Source: an uncultured Bacteroidales bacterium (GTDB lineage Bacteria > Bacteroidota > Bacteroidia > Bacteroidales > Paludibacteraceae). From it: a DNA stretch of 64,000 nucleotides. A program made the translations under genes and the position numbers. Location: the NCBI GenBank assembly GCA_902784585.1, contig CACZVM010000003.1, positions 158,812 to 222,811 on the forward strand, given 5' to 3'. This document shows, one piece after another, positions 7,457-15,950 of the stretch. The notes beneath the pieces are model-generated. The model made no database searches. It saw only the letters and a list, made by a program, of their open reading frames with translations, and was not told where the DNA came from. Position 1 is the stretch's first letter. The number at the start of each line of letters is the position of its first letter.

Positions 7457-8788
7457 ATGAAAATCAAACCGTTTCGTGGTATACGACCGCCAAAGGAGTT
7501 GGTGGAAAAGGTAAGCAGTCGTCCGTACGACGTGCTCAACTCGGAAGAGGCACGCGCAGAAGCTGCGGGCAATGAGATGAGTCTGTATCATATCATCAAA
7601 CCCGAGATCAATTTTGAGCCGGGTACGGATGAGCATGACCCGCGTGTATATCTGGAAGCCAAACAACAATTCCAGCGTTTTAAGCTGAAAGGCTGGTTGG
7701 TGCAAGACCAAGAGGAGAAATACTATGTATACGCGCAGACCATTCTGGGCGGTCAGCCATCAGCCATCAGCCGTCAGCAAGATAAGACACAGTACGGACT
7801 GGTGGTAGGAGCATGGGTGGATGACTATCTGGAGGGACGCATCAAGAAACATGAGTTGACGCGTCGCGACAAAGAGGAAGACCGTATGAAACATGTGCGT
7901 ACGCTGAATGCGAACATGGAACCGGTGTTCTTTGCCTACCCTCACCGCGATGACCTCGATGCCATCGTAGCAGAAGTGACCAAAGGTGAGCCGGAATATG
8001 ATTTCGTAGCAGCACCTGAGGGCTTCCGTCACACGTTCTGGGTGATTGACGACAAGGCGACAATAGAAAAGATCACAAAGATCTTTGCTGAGATTCCAGC
8101 AATGTATATCGCAGACGGACACCATAGAAGCGCTGCTGCCGCCAGAGTCGGCAGCGAGCTAAAAATGAGCACAGCAAAGCTGCTCAATGATGAAATGAGC
8201 GCGACAAAGTCGCTCAATGATGTTCCCGAATACGAGTTCTTTATGGCGGTGTGCTTCCCAGACAACCAACTCAACATCATCGACTACAACCGCGTGGTGA
8301 AGGACCTGAACGGGCTGACGGAAGAGGAATTCATCAAGGCACTCGAGGAGGACTTTATTGTTAAATGTTATAATGGTGACGCTTCGCTTAATGGTGAAAA
8401 TGGTGTAAAGCCTAAAGGCTTGCATAATTTCTCGCTCTATCTGGGCGGAAAATGGTACTCGCTGACGGCAAAGGAAGGTCGTTACAATGACGCAGATCCG
8501 ATAGGTGTGCTGGACGTGACTATCTCAAGCAACCTGATTCTAGACAAGATACTCGGCATCAAAGACCTAAGAAGCGACAAACGCATCGACTTTGTGGGCG
8601 GTATACGCGGCCTGGGAGAACTGGAACGGAGAGTGGACAGCGGCGAGATGAAGATGGCACTCGCCCTCTACCCCGTGACCATGCAGCAGATCATCGACAT
8701 CGCCGACTCAGGAAATATCATGCCACCGAAGACAACGTGGTTTGAGCCGAAGCTGCGGAGCGGACTGGTGGTGCATGAGTTGGACTGA
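7457..8788 (+). CDS. DUF1015 family protein
   Basis: 443 residues. It begins MKIKPFRGIRPP and contains ISSRPYDV-like sequence near residue 20 and the conserved MYIADGHHRSAAAARVG near residue 215, both diagnostic of DUF1015. The family often sits beside serine biosynthesis genes in Bacteroidota, but serC and serA are not in this window and no biochemical role is established. Three stretches look like in-frame insertions of short DNA repeats: GGQPSAISRQQ (near residue 98), MSTAKLLNDEMSATKSLND (near 236) and NGDASLNGENG (near 305). The reading frame is intact throughout. Confidence 0.93.
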   Translation: MKIKPFRGIRPPKELVEKVSSRPYDVLNSEEARAEAAGNEMSLYHIIKPEINFEPGTDEHDPRVYLEAKQQFQRFKLKGWLVQDQEEKYYVYAQTILGGQPSAISRQQDKTQYGLVVGAWVDDYLEGRIKKHELTRRDKEEDRMKHVRTLNANMEPVFFAYPHRDDLDAIVAEVTKGEPEYDFVAAPEGFRHTFWVIDDKATIEKITKIFAEIPAMYIADGHHRSAAAARVGSELKMSTAKLLNDEMSATKSLNDVPEYEFFMAVCFPDNQLNIIDYNRVVKDLNGLTEEEFIKALEEDFIVKCYNGDASLNGENGVKPKGLHNFSLYLGGKWYSLTAKEGRYNDADPIGVLDVTISSNLILDKILGIKDLRSDKRIDFVGGIRGLGELERRVDSGEMKMALALYPVTMQQIIDIADSGNIMPPKTTWFEPKLRSGLVVHELD

Positions 8789-8818
8789 AATTAAGAACTG
8801 AAAATTAAGAATTAAGAA

Positions 8819-10894
8819 TTGAGAAATTCTCAACACATATTAGTCTTTTGTCTATTGTCCATTGTGCTGTGTCTGAGCGGGTGCTCTATTCAGCAGCGTA
8901 TCAAACGGGCTGACAAGAAGTTCGCCATCGGCGAGTATTACATTGCCGGGGACATCTACAAGCAATGTTACGGCCGGTTGTCGATGAAGAAAGAGCGACA
9001 ACTAAAAGGCTACGTGGCATACCGTCAGGGCGAGTGTTACCGCCTGATCAATAACCCGCGTGCGGCTAACTGCTATCAGAGTGCACTACGCTGCAAATAC
9101 CATCTGCAGGACTCGACTATCTTTCTGCACGCCGGACAGGTGCTGCAATACCAAGGCAAATACAAAGATGCCGCCAAGAGTTACGAACTCTACCTGCAGT
9201 CACACCCTGACAACTACGTAGCGCAGGCCGGTAAGTACGCCTGCCAGAAGATGGACGAATGGCGGAAGCAAACAAGCAGATATAAAGTAGCCGAGGCGAA
9301 GGAGTTTAACCAAAAGCGTACAAGTAACTTCGCACCGATGTTTATAGGTAATCAAAGTGATGCGCTGATGTTCACCACGAACCGTCAGGAGAAGCAGAAA
9401 GGCGGCAAGAAGAGCCTGAAGCGACCGAGCAACGTGACCGGACAACCGATCTTCCAACTCTACCAGACGCGCCAGAACGCCGCCGGCAAATGGGAGGACA
9501 TCGAGATGGTAGAAGGACTGACGGGTGAAGGCAGCGATAGCGGAGAGCAGAAGAACGACTCGACCGACAGCAAACAAGGCGGTTCAGCCGAGATGGGTGT
9601 ATGTAACTTCTCGAGTGACGGCCGTACGATGTACTTCACCTATTCGAAACCCATCAACGGTAAAGACCTCGGGGCAAAGATATGCAAGAGTGAGCGTGCC
9701 AGCGGTGAGTGGGGCGAGGCGCAAGAGGTAATCCTCTTCCGCGACAGTTCGATCACCGTAGGTCACCCTGCACTGAGCAACACCGGTGACACGCTGTATT
9801 TCGTGAGTGACGCTGCCGGCGGGCAAGGCGGAAAAGATATCTGGATGGCAGAACTGGAAAGTGACCAGTGGGTGAACGTACAGCCCCTACCCGCCTCTAT
9901 CAACACTTCGGCGGACGAGATGTATCCGTACGTGCATGCCGACGGCACGCTGTATTTTGCGAGCAACGGTCACCCGGGCTACGGAGGACTGGACCTGTAT
10001 AAAGCCACAATAGACAGCACCGTGACCGATTCGACCGTTTGGGTGGTTTACAACCTGGGCGCACCGTTCAACACCAACGGCGATGACTTCGGCATCACCT
10101 TTGACGGCATGACGCAGAACGGTTTCTTCTCGTCGAACAGAAACGACAAGAAGGGATATGACAAGATATACCGTTTCTGGCTGCCGGAGATGGAGTTTAT
10201 TGCCGAAGGACTGATCACGGACGAGCAGGGCGAACCGGTGGCGGATGCCAAGCTGCGTCTGGTGGGCAGCGACGGTACAAACAGCAAACTGAGCGCAAGG
10301 CGTGACGGAACATACAAGATCAAACTGAAACGCGACGTCAAATATATCATGCTGGTTACAGCCCGCGGTTATCTGAACAGCAAAGAGCAATGGAACACGC
10401 TGGGCATGAAAGACAGCAAGGCCTATGAGATGAACTTCGTGCTCAACCCCATCAGCAGGCCTGTGACGATGAACAACATCTTCTACGAGTTCGGTCGTTG
10501 GGAGTTGACAAAAGCCTCAGAGGAAGAACTGCTGAGCCTCGTAAAACTGCTGCAAGACAACCCCAATATCACCATCGAACTATCGGCACACACCGACATG
10601 AAGGGTAACGAACAGTTCAACCAGGAGTTGTCACAGAAACGTGCACAGAGCTGTTGTGACTTCCTGATCAAGCACGGCATAGAGCGAGAGCGGTTGACGC
10701 CAGTAGGTTACGGCAAGCAACGTCCTGTGGTGGCCGACAAGGCGCTGCACACGCGTTATCCGTTTATCCCGCAAGAACAGGCACTGGACGAGTCCTTCAT
10801 CCTCTCGCTGCCGGCAGACAAGCAGGAGATATGCAACCAGATCAACCGTAGAACGGAATTTAAGGTAGTGAAAACAACGTATAAGTTGTATTGA
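8819..10894 (+). CDS. PorE-like OmpA-family lipoprotein (type IX secretion, probable)
   Basis: 691 residues from a TTG start at 8819. A lipoprotein signal ends LCLSGC (Cys22). The order of parts is TPR-like helices (about 30-150), a PD40/WD40-type beta-propeller (about 165-455, with repeats such as ALSNTGDTLYFVSD and GTLYFASNGHPGYGG), a carboxypeptidase-regulatory-like domain (about 460-545) and a C-terminal OmpA peptidoglycan-binding domain (about 555-690, SAHTDMKGNEQFNQELSQKR). This is the layout of PorE of Porphyromonas, an outer membrane lipoprotein that anchors the type IX machine to peptidoglycan. Other OmpA proteins share it, so the PorE name is probable, not certain. Overlapping short repeats precede the start. 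Confidence 0.8.
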   Translation: MRNSQHILVFCLLSIVLCLSGCSIQQRIKRADKKFAIGEYYIAGDIYKQCYGRLSMKKERQLKGYVAYRQGECYRLINNPRAANCYQSALRCKYHLQDSTIFLHAGQVLQYQGKYKDAAKSYELYLQSHPDNYVAQAGKYACQKMDEWRKQTSRYKVAEAKEFNQKRTSNFAPMFIGNQSDALMFTTNRQEKQKGGKKSLKRPSNVTGQPIFQLYQTRQNAAGKWEDIEMVEGLTGEGSDSGEQKNDSTDSKQGGSAEMGVCNFSSDGRTMYFTYSKPINGKDLGAKICKSERASGEWGEAQEVILFRDSSITVGHPALSNTGDTLYFVSDAAGGQGGKDIWMAELESDQWVNVQPLPASINTSADEMYPYVHADGTLYFASNGHPGYGGLDLYKATIDSTVTDSTVWVVYNLGAPFNTNGDDFGITFDGMTQNGFFSSNRNDKKGYDKIYRFWLPEMEFIAEGLITDEQGEPVADAKLRLVGSDGTNSKLSARRDGTYKIKLKRDVKYIMLVTARGYLNSKEQWNTLGMKDSKAYEMNFVLNPISRPVTMNNIFYEFGRWELTKASEEELLSLVKLLQDNPNITIELSAHTDMKGNEQFNQELSQKRAQSCCDFLIKHGIERERLTPVGYGKQRPVVADKALHTRYPFIPQEQALDESFILSLPADKQEICNQINRRTEFKVVKTTYKLY

Positions 10895-10924
10895 TTGGTA
10901 ATTGGTAATTGGTAATTGGTAATT
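10894..10924. repeat. 7-bp tandem repeat (attggta)
   Basis: About 4.4 copies of ATTGGTA fill the gap between the PorE-like gene and thyA. This is one of several simple-repeat families between genes here. Confidence 0.9.
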
Positions 10925-10926
10925 TT

Positions 10927-11721
10927 ATGCAACAATACCTTGATTTATGTAAAAGAGTGCTGGAAGAAGGCGTGGAGAAGCATGACCGTACCGGAACAGG
11001 TACGTTGTCGGTGTTCGGCCATCAGATGCGGTTCCACATGGAAGACGGTTTTCCGCTGCTGACAACGAAGAAGCTGCACCTGAAATCCATCATCTATGAG
11101 TTGTTGTGGTTCCTACAGGGCGACACCAACGTGAAATATCTGCAAGAACACGGCGTGCGTATCTGGAATGAGTGGGCCGACGAGAATGGTGAACTGGGCC
11201 CCGTCTATGGTCATCAGTGGCGTGCATGGCCGGACTATAACGGTGGTACGATAGACCAGATCAGCAAGGTGGTGGAACAGATCAAGACTAATCCCGACAG
11301 TCGCCGACTGATTGTCAGTGCATGGAACGTAGCGGAGGTAGACCGTATGGCCCTGCCACCGTGCCACACGCTGTTTCAGTTCTACGTAGCAGACGGACGT
11401 CTGTCGCTGCAATTGTATCAGCGCAGTGCCGATATCTTCCTTGGAGTACCCTTTAACATCGCCAGTTACGCCCTGCTGCTACAGATGATGGCACAAGTGA
11501 CCGGACTGAAGGTGGGTGACTATATTCACACGCTGGGCGATGCACATATCTATCTGAACCACCTGGAGCAGGTACGTCTGCAATTGACGCGTGAACCGCG
11601 CAAACTGCCGCAGATGATGATCAACCCCGATGTGAAGGATCTGTTTGGCTTCCAATACGAAGACTTCAAGCTGGAAGGTTATGACCCTCACCCACATATA
11701 GCCGGCGTGGTGGCGGTTTAA
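10927..11721 (+). CDS. thyA: Thymidylate synthase
   Basis: 264 residues from the ATG at 10927, the same length as E. coli ThyA. It methylates dUMP to dTMP using methylene-tetrahydrofolate. The nucleophilic cysteine lies in [12 protein letters not shown] near residue 146; [14 protein letters not shown] near the N-terminus and [18 protein letters not shown] are the phosphate- and folate-binding regions. An upstream in-frame TTG lies inside the 7-bp repeat and is not used. folA follows after 46 bases, the usual pairing because ThyA turns methylene-tetrahydrofolate into dihydrofolate, which FolA recycles. Confidence 0.98.
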   Translation: MQQYLDLCKRVLEEGVEKHDRTGTGTLSVFGHQMRFHMEDGFPLLTTKKLHLKSIIYELLWFLQGDTNVKYLQEHGVRIWNEWADENGELGPVYGHQWRAWPDYNGGTIDQISKVVEQIKTNPDSRRLIVSAWNVAEVDRMALPPCHTLFQFYVADGRLSLQLYQRSADIFLGVPFNIASYALLLQMMAQVTGLKVGDYIHTLGDAHIYLNHLEQVRLQLTREPRKLPQMMINPDVKDLFGFQYEDFKLEGYDPHPHIAGVVAV

Positions 11722-11767
11722 ATAAATTAAGAATTAAAAATTCAAAATTAAGAATTAAAAATTAAGA

Positions 11768-12256
11768 ATGGTTTCTCTTATTGTAGCTATAGCAGAGAAT
11801 TACGCGATCGGGAAGAAAGGCAACTTGCTATGCCATCTGCCTAACGACCTGAAGCACTTCAAGCAAGTGACCAGCGGAAAGACGGTGCTGATGGGTGAGC
11901 GTACGTTCTTCTCGCTGCCCCGCCATCCGCTGCCTAACCGCCGTAATATCGTCATCACCGACCAAGCGGGCAAGACCTTTGAAGGCGCAGAAGCCGCCTA
12001 CTCCATCCCTGAGGCACTGGCACTGGTGTGCCCAGACGAGGAGGCTTTCGTCATCGGTGGCGGTATGATCTACCGGCAGATGATGCCTCTGTGCGACAAA
12101 CTGTATATCACTCATATTCACCACAGTTGGGAAGATGCCGACACGTTCTTCCCAGTGATAGACCCGCAAGTATGGCAACAGACGGCCGCCGAACGACACG
12201 AAGCTGATGAGGCGAATCCATATGCATACACGTTTGCAGAATATAAGAAACGGTAA
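11768..12256 (+). CDS. folA: Dihydrofolate reductase
   Basis: 162 residues. It reduces dihydrofolate to tetrahydrofolate with NADPH. Recognisable parts are VAIAENYAIGKKGNLLCHLPNDLKHFK (shown here as VAIAENYAIG plus CHLPNDLKHFK) at the N-terminus, GKTVLMGERTFFSLP for cofactor binding, and EEAFVIGGGMIYRQMM with the glycine turn. It is the second gene of the thyA-folA pair, separated from thyA by aattaagaatt-type simple repeats. The active-site acidic residue is the Asp in LPNDLKHF. Confidence 0.97.
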   Translation: MVSLIVAIAENYAIGKKGNLLCHLPNDLKHFKQVTSGKTVLMGERTFFSLPRHPLPNRRNIVITDQAGKTFEGAEAAYSIPEALALVCPDEEAFVIGGGMIYRQMMPLCDKLYITHIHHSWEDADTFFPVIDPQVWQQTAAERHEADEANPYAYTFAEYKKR

Positions 12257-12260
12257 TACC

Positions 12261-13511
12261 ATGCGTCTCGGTTCACTCATAGTATTTCTCTGTTGCGCCC
12301 TCAGCCTGAGCGGCACGGTGTATCGTGGTCAGGTAGTAGACGAGAAAGGGCTCGGCATCGGTTATGCCACCGTGTATCCGGAGCAATACCCTGAATTGGG
12401 CACAGCTACCAATGATGCCGGTTTCTTTGTGTTCGAAGCCGAGCTGGACGAGAGCAGTCCTGTCATCATCAGTTTTATCGGCTATGAGAAAGCAAAGGTG
12501 GCTGCCAGCGAACTAGACGTCATCACTCTGCGTGAGCAGCCTATTGCACTAGAAGAGACCGTGGTGGCAGCAAAGGCCAGCAAGCAGCGCAACAAACGCA
12601 AACAGATGGCGGCATTGCTGCACGCCGTGTACGTCAAGCTCTGCGAGGAGTTTGACACGCCCAATGCTCGATATCGGGTGGTGAGCGACGTAGCGATGCA
12701 GAGCGATGGCAGTACGTGGGGCATGGAGCAGATGATTGCCAATGTGGTGGTGCTGCCGGAGCAATGTAAAGACGGCAACGACTCGGTGCAGTGGCAAGGA
12801 CAATACTGCAAGCGCTTCTTCCCTGCCGAGAAACGTGCACAAGCCGACACAATACTGGCTGGGCAGAGCCTGGAGCGACTGGAGAAGAAGCAGAAAGAGA
12901 AATACATGCGCAAAGCCGTCAATGCCATCGATTCGGGCGTGGTGGTGCATCGTACCCTGTTTAAGATGGGTAACATGCGGCATAACTTTGAGGAAGCGAT
13001 GAACGACTTGCGACACTGGCGGGTGAGCAACGAGTCGGAAGGCGAGACGGTGCTGACGCATACCGAGACCATCAGCAAATATCTGGGATGTCTGAAGATC
13101 ACCTTCAAGCGCCATTACATCGTCGATTCACGGACCTATGCCGTACGCCGCTTCTCGGAGCACGCGGATGTAGTGATCACTATACCGTTTGGTGTAAAGC
13201 TGAATGCCGACCAACTGCAACTGCTCAACCTCATTAACATGGGTGAAACGCAGATAGAGAAATTCAGGCTGAAGAAGATGCGTGCCTCTGTGGACTACAA
13301 CACGATCTATCAGCGTCGCGACGGACGGCTGTATATCAAAGAGAAAAACCTGATTGCCGATGCACATATCATAGGCACCAAAAAACGCGAGATACCAGTA
13401 TTGGTGCGCGCTACACAACACGTGACCGACCTGCAGACAAGTGGAGTGAAACCGCTGAGCAAGAAACAGATCACACATCGCCTGGAGAGACAGATAGTAG
13501 AAATATACTAA
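12261..13511 (+). CDS. Exported protein with carboxypeptidase-regulatory-like domain
   Basis: 416 residues from the ATG at 12261, chosen because it directly precedes a signal peptide (MRLGSLIVFLCCALSLSG) and avoids overlap with folA. Residues about 20-95 form a CarboxypepD_reg-like beta sandwich (YRGQVVDEKGLGIGYATV, then VIISFIGYEKAKV). A basic linker follows, then about 300 residues of unassigned sequence. Such fusions are common in Bacteroidota envelope proteins and many act in the periplasm or outer membrane. The specific role is unknown. It may be cotranscribed with thyA and folA since only four bases separate it from folA. Confidence 0.85.
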   Translation: MRLGSLIVFLCCALSLSGTVYRGQVVDEKGLGIGYATVYPEQYPELGTATNDAGFFVFEAELDESSPVIISFIGYEKAKVAASELDVITLREQPIALEETVVAAKASKQRNKRKQMAALLHAVYVKLCEEFDTPNARYRVVSDVAMQSDGSTWGMEQMIANVVVLPEQCKDGNDSVQWQGQYCKRFFPAEKRAQADTILAGQSLERLEKKQKEKYMRKAVNAIDSGVVVHRTLFKMGNMRHNFEEAMNDLRHWRVSNESEGETVLTHTETISKYLGCLKITFKRHYIVDSRTYAVRRFSEHADVVITIPFGVKLNADQLQLLNLINMGETQIEKFRLKKMRASVDYNTIYQRRDGRLYIKEKNLIADAHIIGTKKREIPVLVRATQHVTDLQTSGVKPLSKKQITHRLERQIVEIY

Positions 13512-13523
13512 ACAACATACCTT

Positions 13524-13728
13524 ATGGCAACCAAGAAACCGTTTACTTCGTGCTTCCCGCCTACAATAAAGAGGCGAACATCAACAAGCAGAAAGCCGTG
13601 GTCTTGGCTGCAACTGAAAGGACGTGAACCGTAGAATCCGGAAGATCATTGGTGGTCTACCGGCCGAGTATAGATACTACGACATGAGTCCGATCATCGA
13701 GAAAGTACTAAATATGATGAATAAATAA
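13524..13728 (+). pseudogene. Possible decayed glycosyltransferase family 2 remnant
   Basis: The gap between the exported protein and rho has no full gene. One frame from 13529 reads VYFVLPAYNKEANI, very like the N-terminus of family 2 glycosyltransferases, then stops at 13626. A later frame (13624-13728) reads VNRRIRKIIGGLPAEYRYY and ends in a stop, suggesting frameshifts and a large internal deletion. Identification rests on about 14 residues. Confidence 0.35.
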
Positions 13729-13737
13729 TCAAAATAT

Positions 13738-15531
13738 ATGGGATACGAATTACAAAAACTAGAGCGCATGTCGCTCGAACAAGTGAGAGAAATTGCTGAA
13801 CAGATGGGACTTCATCCACGTCGCAGCCAATCGATCCGTGAGATCAGTTATGCCATCCTCGATGCGCAGGCTGACAACCGTGCGGCTGTGGTACAAGCCA
13901 AAGAGGAAGCCCGTGAGGCGGCAGGCAAACCGTCGAAGCGGGAACGCGTACGCGGAGTGAACCGCAGCAGTACCAAGGTCAACACAACGAACATGAAGAG
14001 TGAACACGTGTTGGCCACTGTGGGTACGGAGCGTGAACAGATGGATGAGATGCAAGAACAACTGAAAGCCAATAACCATAAACCTAACCGCACGGTACAG
14101 GCCGTAGAGTCGCGTCTGCCATTAGCGCCTATCAACGAGGCGGAAGCAGTCAAAGAGAGTGCACCTGCAGCTGCACCTGTACAAGCGGAAGCGCCCAAGA
14201 AACGCGGACGCAAGAAAAAGGCAGCAGAGCCCGTAGCAGAAGAGCCGGCACAGCAACCCCAGCCTGCCGAGCCTGCACAAGCGGAAGCACCCAAGAAACG
14301 CGGACGCAAGAAGAAGACAGCAGAGCCCGTGGCAGAAGAACCGGCACAGCAGTCTGCAGAGACCGTGACGGTAAACAAAGCAGATGCTGCTTTTGAGGTA
14401 CCCAGTCTGGGAGAGAACGTGATTGCTATGGGTACACTGGAATGTGCCCCTGACGGCTACGGTTTTCTGCGTTCGGCCGACTACAACTACCTGAGCAGTC
14501 CGGACGATGTGTATGTAAGCAAAGAGCAAGTGCGTCAATACGGCCTCAAGCCAGGTGACACCATTGAATGTTCCATCCGCGTGAACCCGCAGCCGGACAA
14601 GTACTTCCCCATGGACAAGGTAATCCGCATAAATGGTTTGGCACCAGAGAAAGCCAAGCAACGGGTGGCCTTTGAGAACCTGATTCCACTCTTCCCTGAT
14701 CAGAAATTCAAACTCTGTACAGGTCACAACGATCCGCTCAGCGTACGTATCATTGACCTGTTCGCCCCCATCGGTAAGGGTCAGCGCGGCCTGATCGTGG
14801 CTCAACCGAAGACCGGTAAGACGGTACTGCTCAAAGAACTGGCCAATGCCATTCTGAAGAACAACCCCGAGGTATATATGATCATTCTGCTCATCGACGA
14901 GCGCCCGGAGGAAGTGACTGACATGCAGCGCAGCGTCAATGCAGAGGTGATTGCTTCGACATTCGACGAACCGGCAGAAAACCATGTGAAGGTAGCAAAT
15001 ATTGTACATGAGAAAGCCAAACGACTGGTTGAGAGTGGTCATGACGTAGTGATCCTACTCGACTCCATCACTCGTCTGGCACGTGCGTATAACACCGTTG
15101 CACCTTCCAGCGGTAAGGTATTGAGTGGTGGTGTAGAGGCACAAGCACTGCATAAACCCAAACGGTTCTTCGGTGCAGCCCGTAATATCGAGAACGGCGG
15201 TAGTCTGACCATTATTGCCACTGCGCTGACCGAGACCGGCAGTAAGATGGACGACCTGATCTTTGAAGAATTCAAGGGAACAGGTAATATGGAGTTGCAG
15301 CTGGACCGTAAGTTGTCGAACCGTCGTATCTTCCCTGCCGTAGACATCCCTGCCTCAAGTACGCGTCGCGACGACTTGCTGCTGCCAGCGGATGTGCTAA
15401 GTAGGATGTGGCAGATACGCAAGCAACTAAGCGACATGAGCGGCCAGGAGGCAATGGAAAAACTGAAGAGCTACATGGAGCGCACCGAGGATAATGATGA
15501 GTTCCTGCTGGCTGTGAATGGCGCACGATGA
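13738..15531 (+). CDS. rho: Transcription termination factor Rho with a disordered N-terminal insertion
   Basis: 597 residues, compared with about 420 in E. coli. The Rho N-terminal helical domain (about 1-45) is followed by a long low-complexity region (about 55-215) rich in Ala, Pro, Glu and Lys. It contains two copies of a roughly 30-residue unit with the AT-hook-like core KKRGRKKK. Then come the RNA-binding cold-shock domain ([15 protein letters not shown]) and the RecA-like ATPase with Walker A QPKTGKT, Walker [11 protein letters not shown] and the Q-loop region. Such insertions are known in Bacteroides Rho, where one has been linked to phase separation. aroQ overlaps its stop by four bases. 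Confidence 0.97.
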   Translation: MGYELQKLERMSLEQVREIAEQMGLHPRRSQSIREISYAILDAQADNRAAVVQAKEEAREAAGKPSKRERVRGVNRSSTKVNTTNMKSEHVLATVGTEREQMDEMQEQLKANNHKPNRTVQAVESRLPLAPINEAEAVKESAPAAAPVQAEAPKKRGRKKKAAEPVAEEPAQQPQPAEPAQAEAPKKRGRKKKTAEPVAEEPAQQSAETVTVNKADAAFEVPSLGENVIAMGTLECAPDGYGFLRSADYNYLSSPDDVYVSKEQVRQYGLKPGDTIECSIRVNPQPDKYFPMDKVIRINGLAPEKAKQRVAFENLIPLFPDQKFKLCTGHNDPLSVRIIDLFAPIGKGQRGLIVAQPKTGKTVLLKELANAILKNNPEVYMIILLIDERPEEVTDMQRSVNAEVIASTFDEPAENHVKVANIVHEKAKRLVESGHDVVILLDSITRLARAYNTVAPSSGKVLSGGVEAQALHKPKRFFGAARNIENGGSLTIIATALTETGSKMDDLIFEEFKGTGNMELQLDRKLSNRRIFPAVDIPASSTRRDDLLLPADVLSRMWQIRKQLSDMSGQEAMEKLKSYMERTEDNDEFLLAVNGAR

Positions 15532-15950
15532 AGATCTTAATACTCAACGGTCCTAATCTAAACCGCCTCGGACAACGTAAGCCCGAGTTGTACGGTACGA
15601 AGTCGATGGCACAGATTTTGCTGGATATTCAGCAAAACTGGCCGGACTTGCATCTGGTGTACTATCAGTCAAACCACGAGGGGGACCTGATTGACCGGAT
15701 ACAAGACTTCGATGGCGATGGCATCGTTCTGAATGCCGGAGGCTACAGTCATACGAGTGTTGCACTGCGTGACGCGGTGGAAGAGTGTGATGTACCAGTA
15801 GTTGAAGTGCACATCAGTGATATTACCAAGCGTGAGCCATTCCGGCAGACCAGTCTGCTCACGGGCGTATGCGCGCAGAGCATAATAGGTAAAGGAACAG
15901 CAGGCTACGGGCTGGCTGTCCATTGGATAATCTATGAAAAAAATAGTTAG
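15528..15950 (+). CDS. aroQ: Type II 3-dehydroquinate dehydratase
   Basis: 140 residues. It removes water from 3-dehydroquinate to give 3-dehydroshikimate in aromatic amino acid synthesis. The family signature is complete: [18 protein letters not shown] at the N-terminus (with the catalytic Tyr in ELYG), [29 protein letters not shown] and [15 protein letters not shown], with the histidine in EVHISD. The start overlaps the rho stop (ATGA), and the next gene starts inside its last 17 bases, so translation of the three is probably linked. Confidence 0.98.
   Translation: MKILILNGPNLNRLGQRKPELYGTKSMAQILLDIQQNWPDLHLVYYQSNHEGDLIDRIQDFDGDGIVLNAGGYSHTSVALRDAVEECDVPVVEVHISDITKREPFRQTSLLTGVCAQSIIGKGTAGYGLAVHWIIYEKNS

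Noticed and set aside
10909-10926. TTG start for thyA at 10909
   Set aside because: It lies in the 7-bp simple repeat; the ATG at 10927 gives exactly the usual 264 residues.
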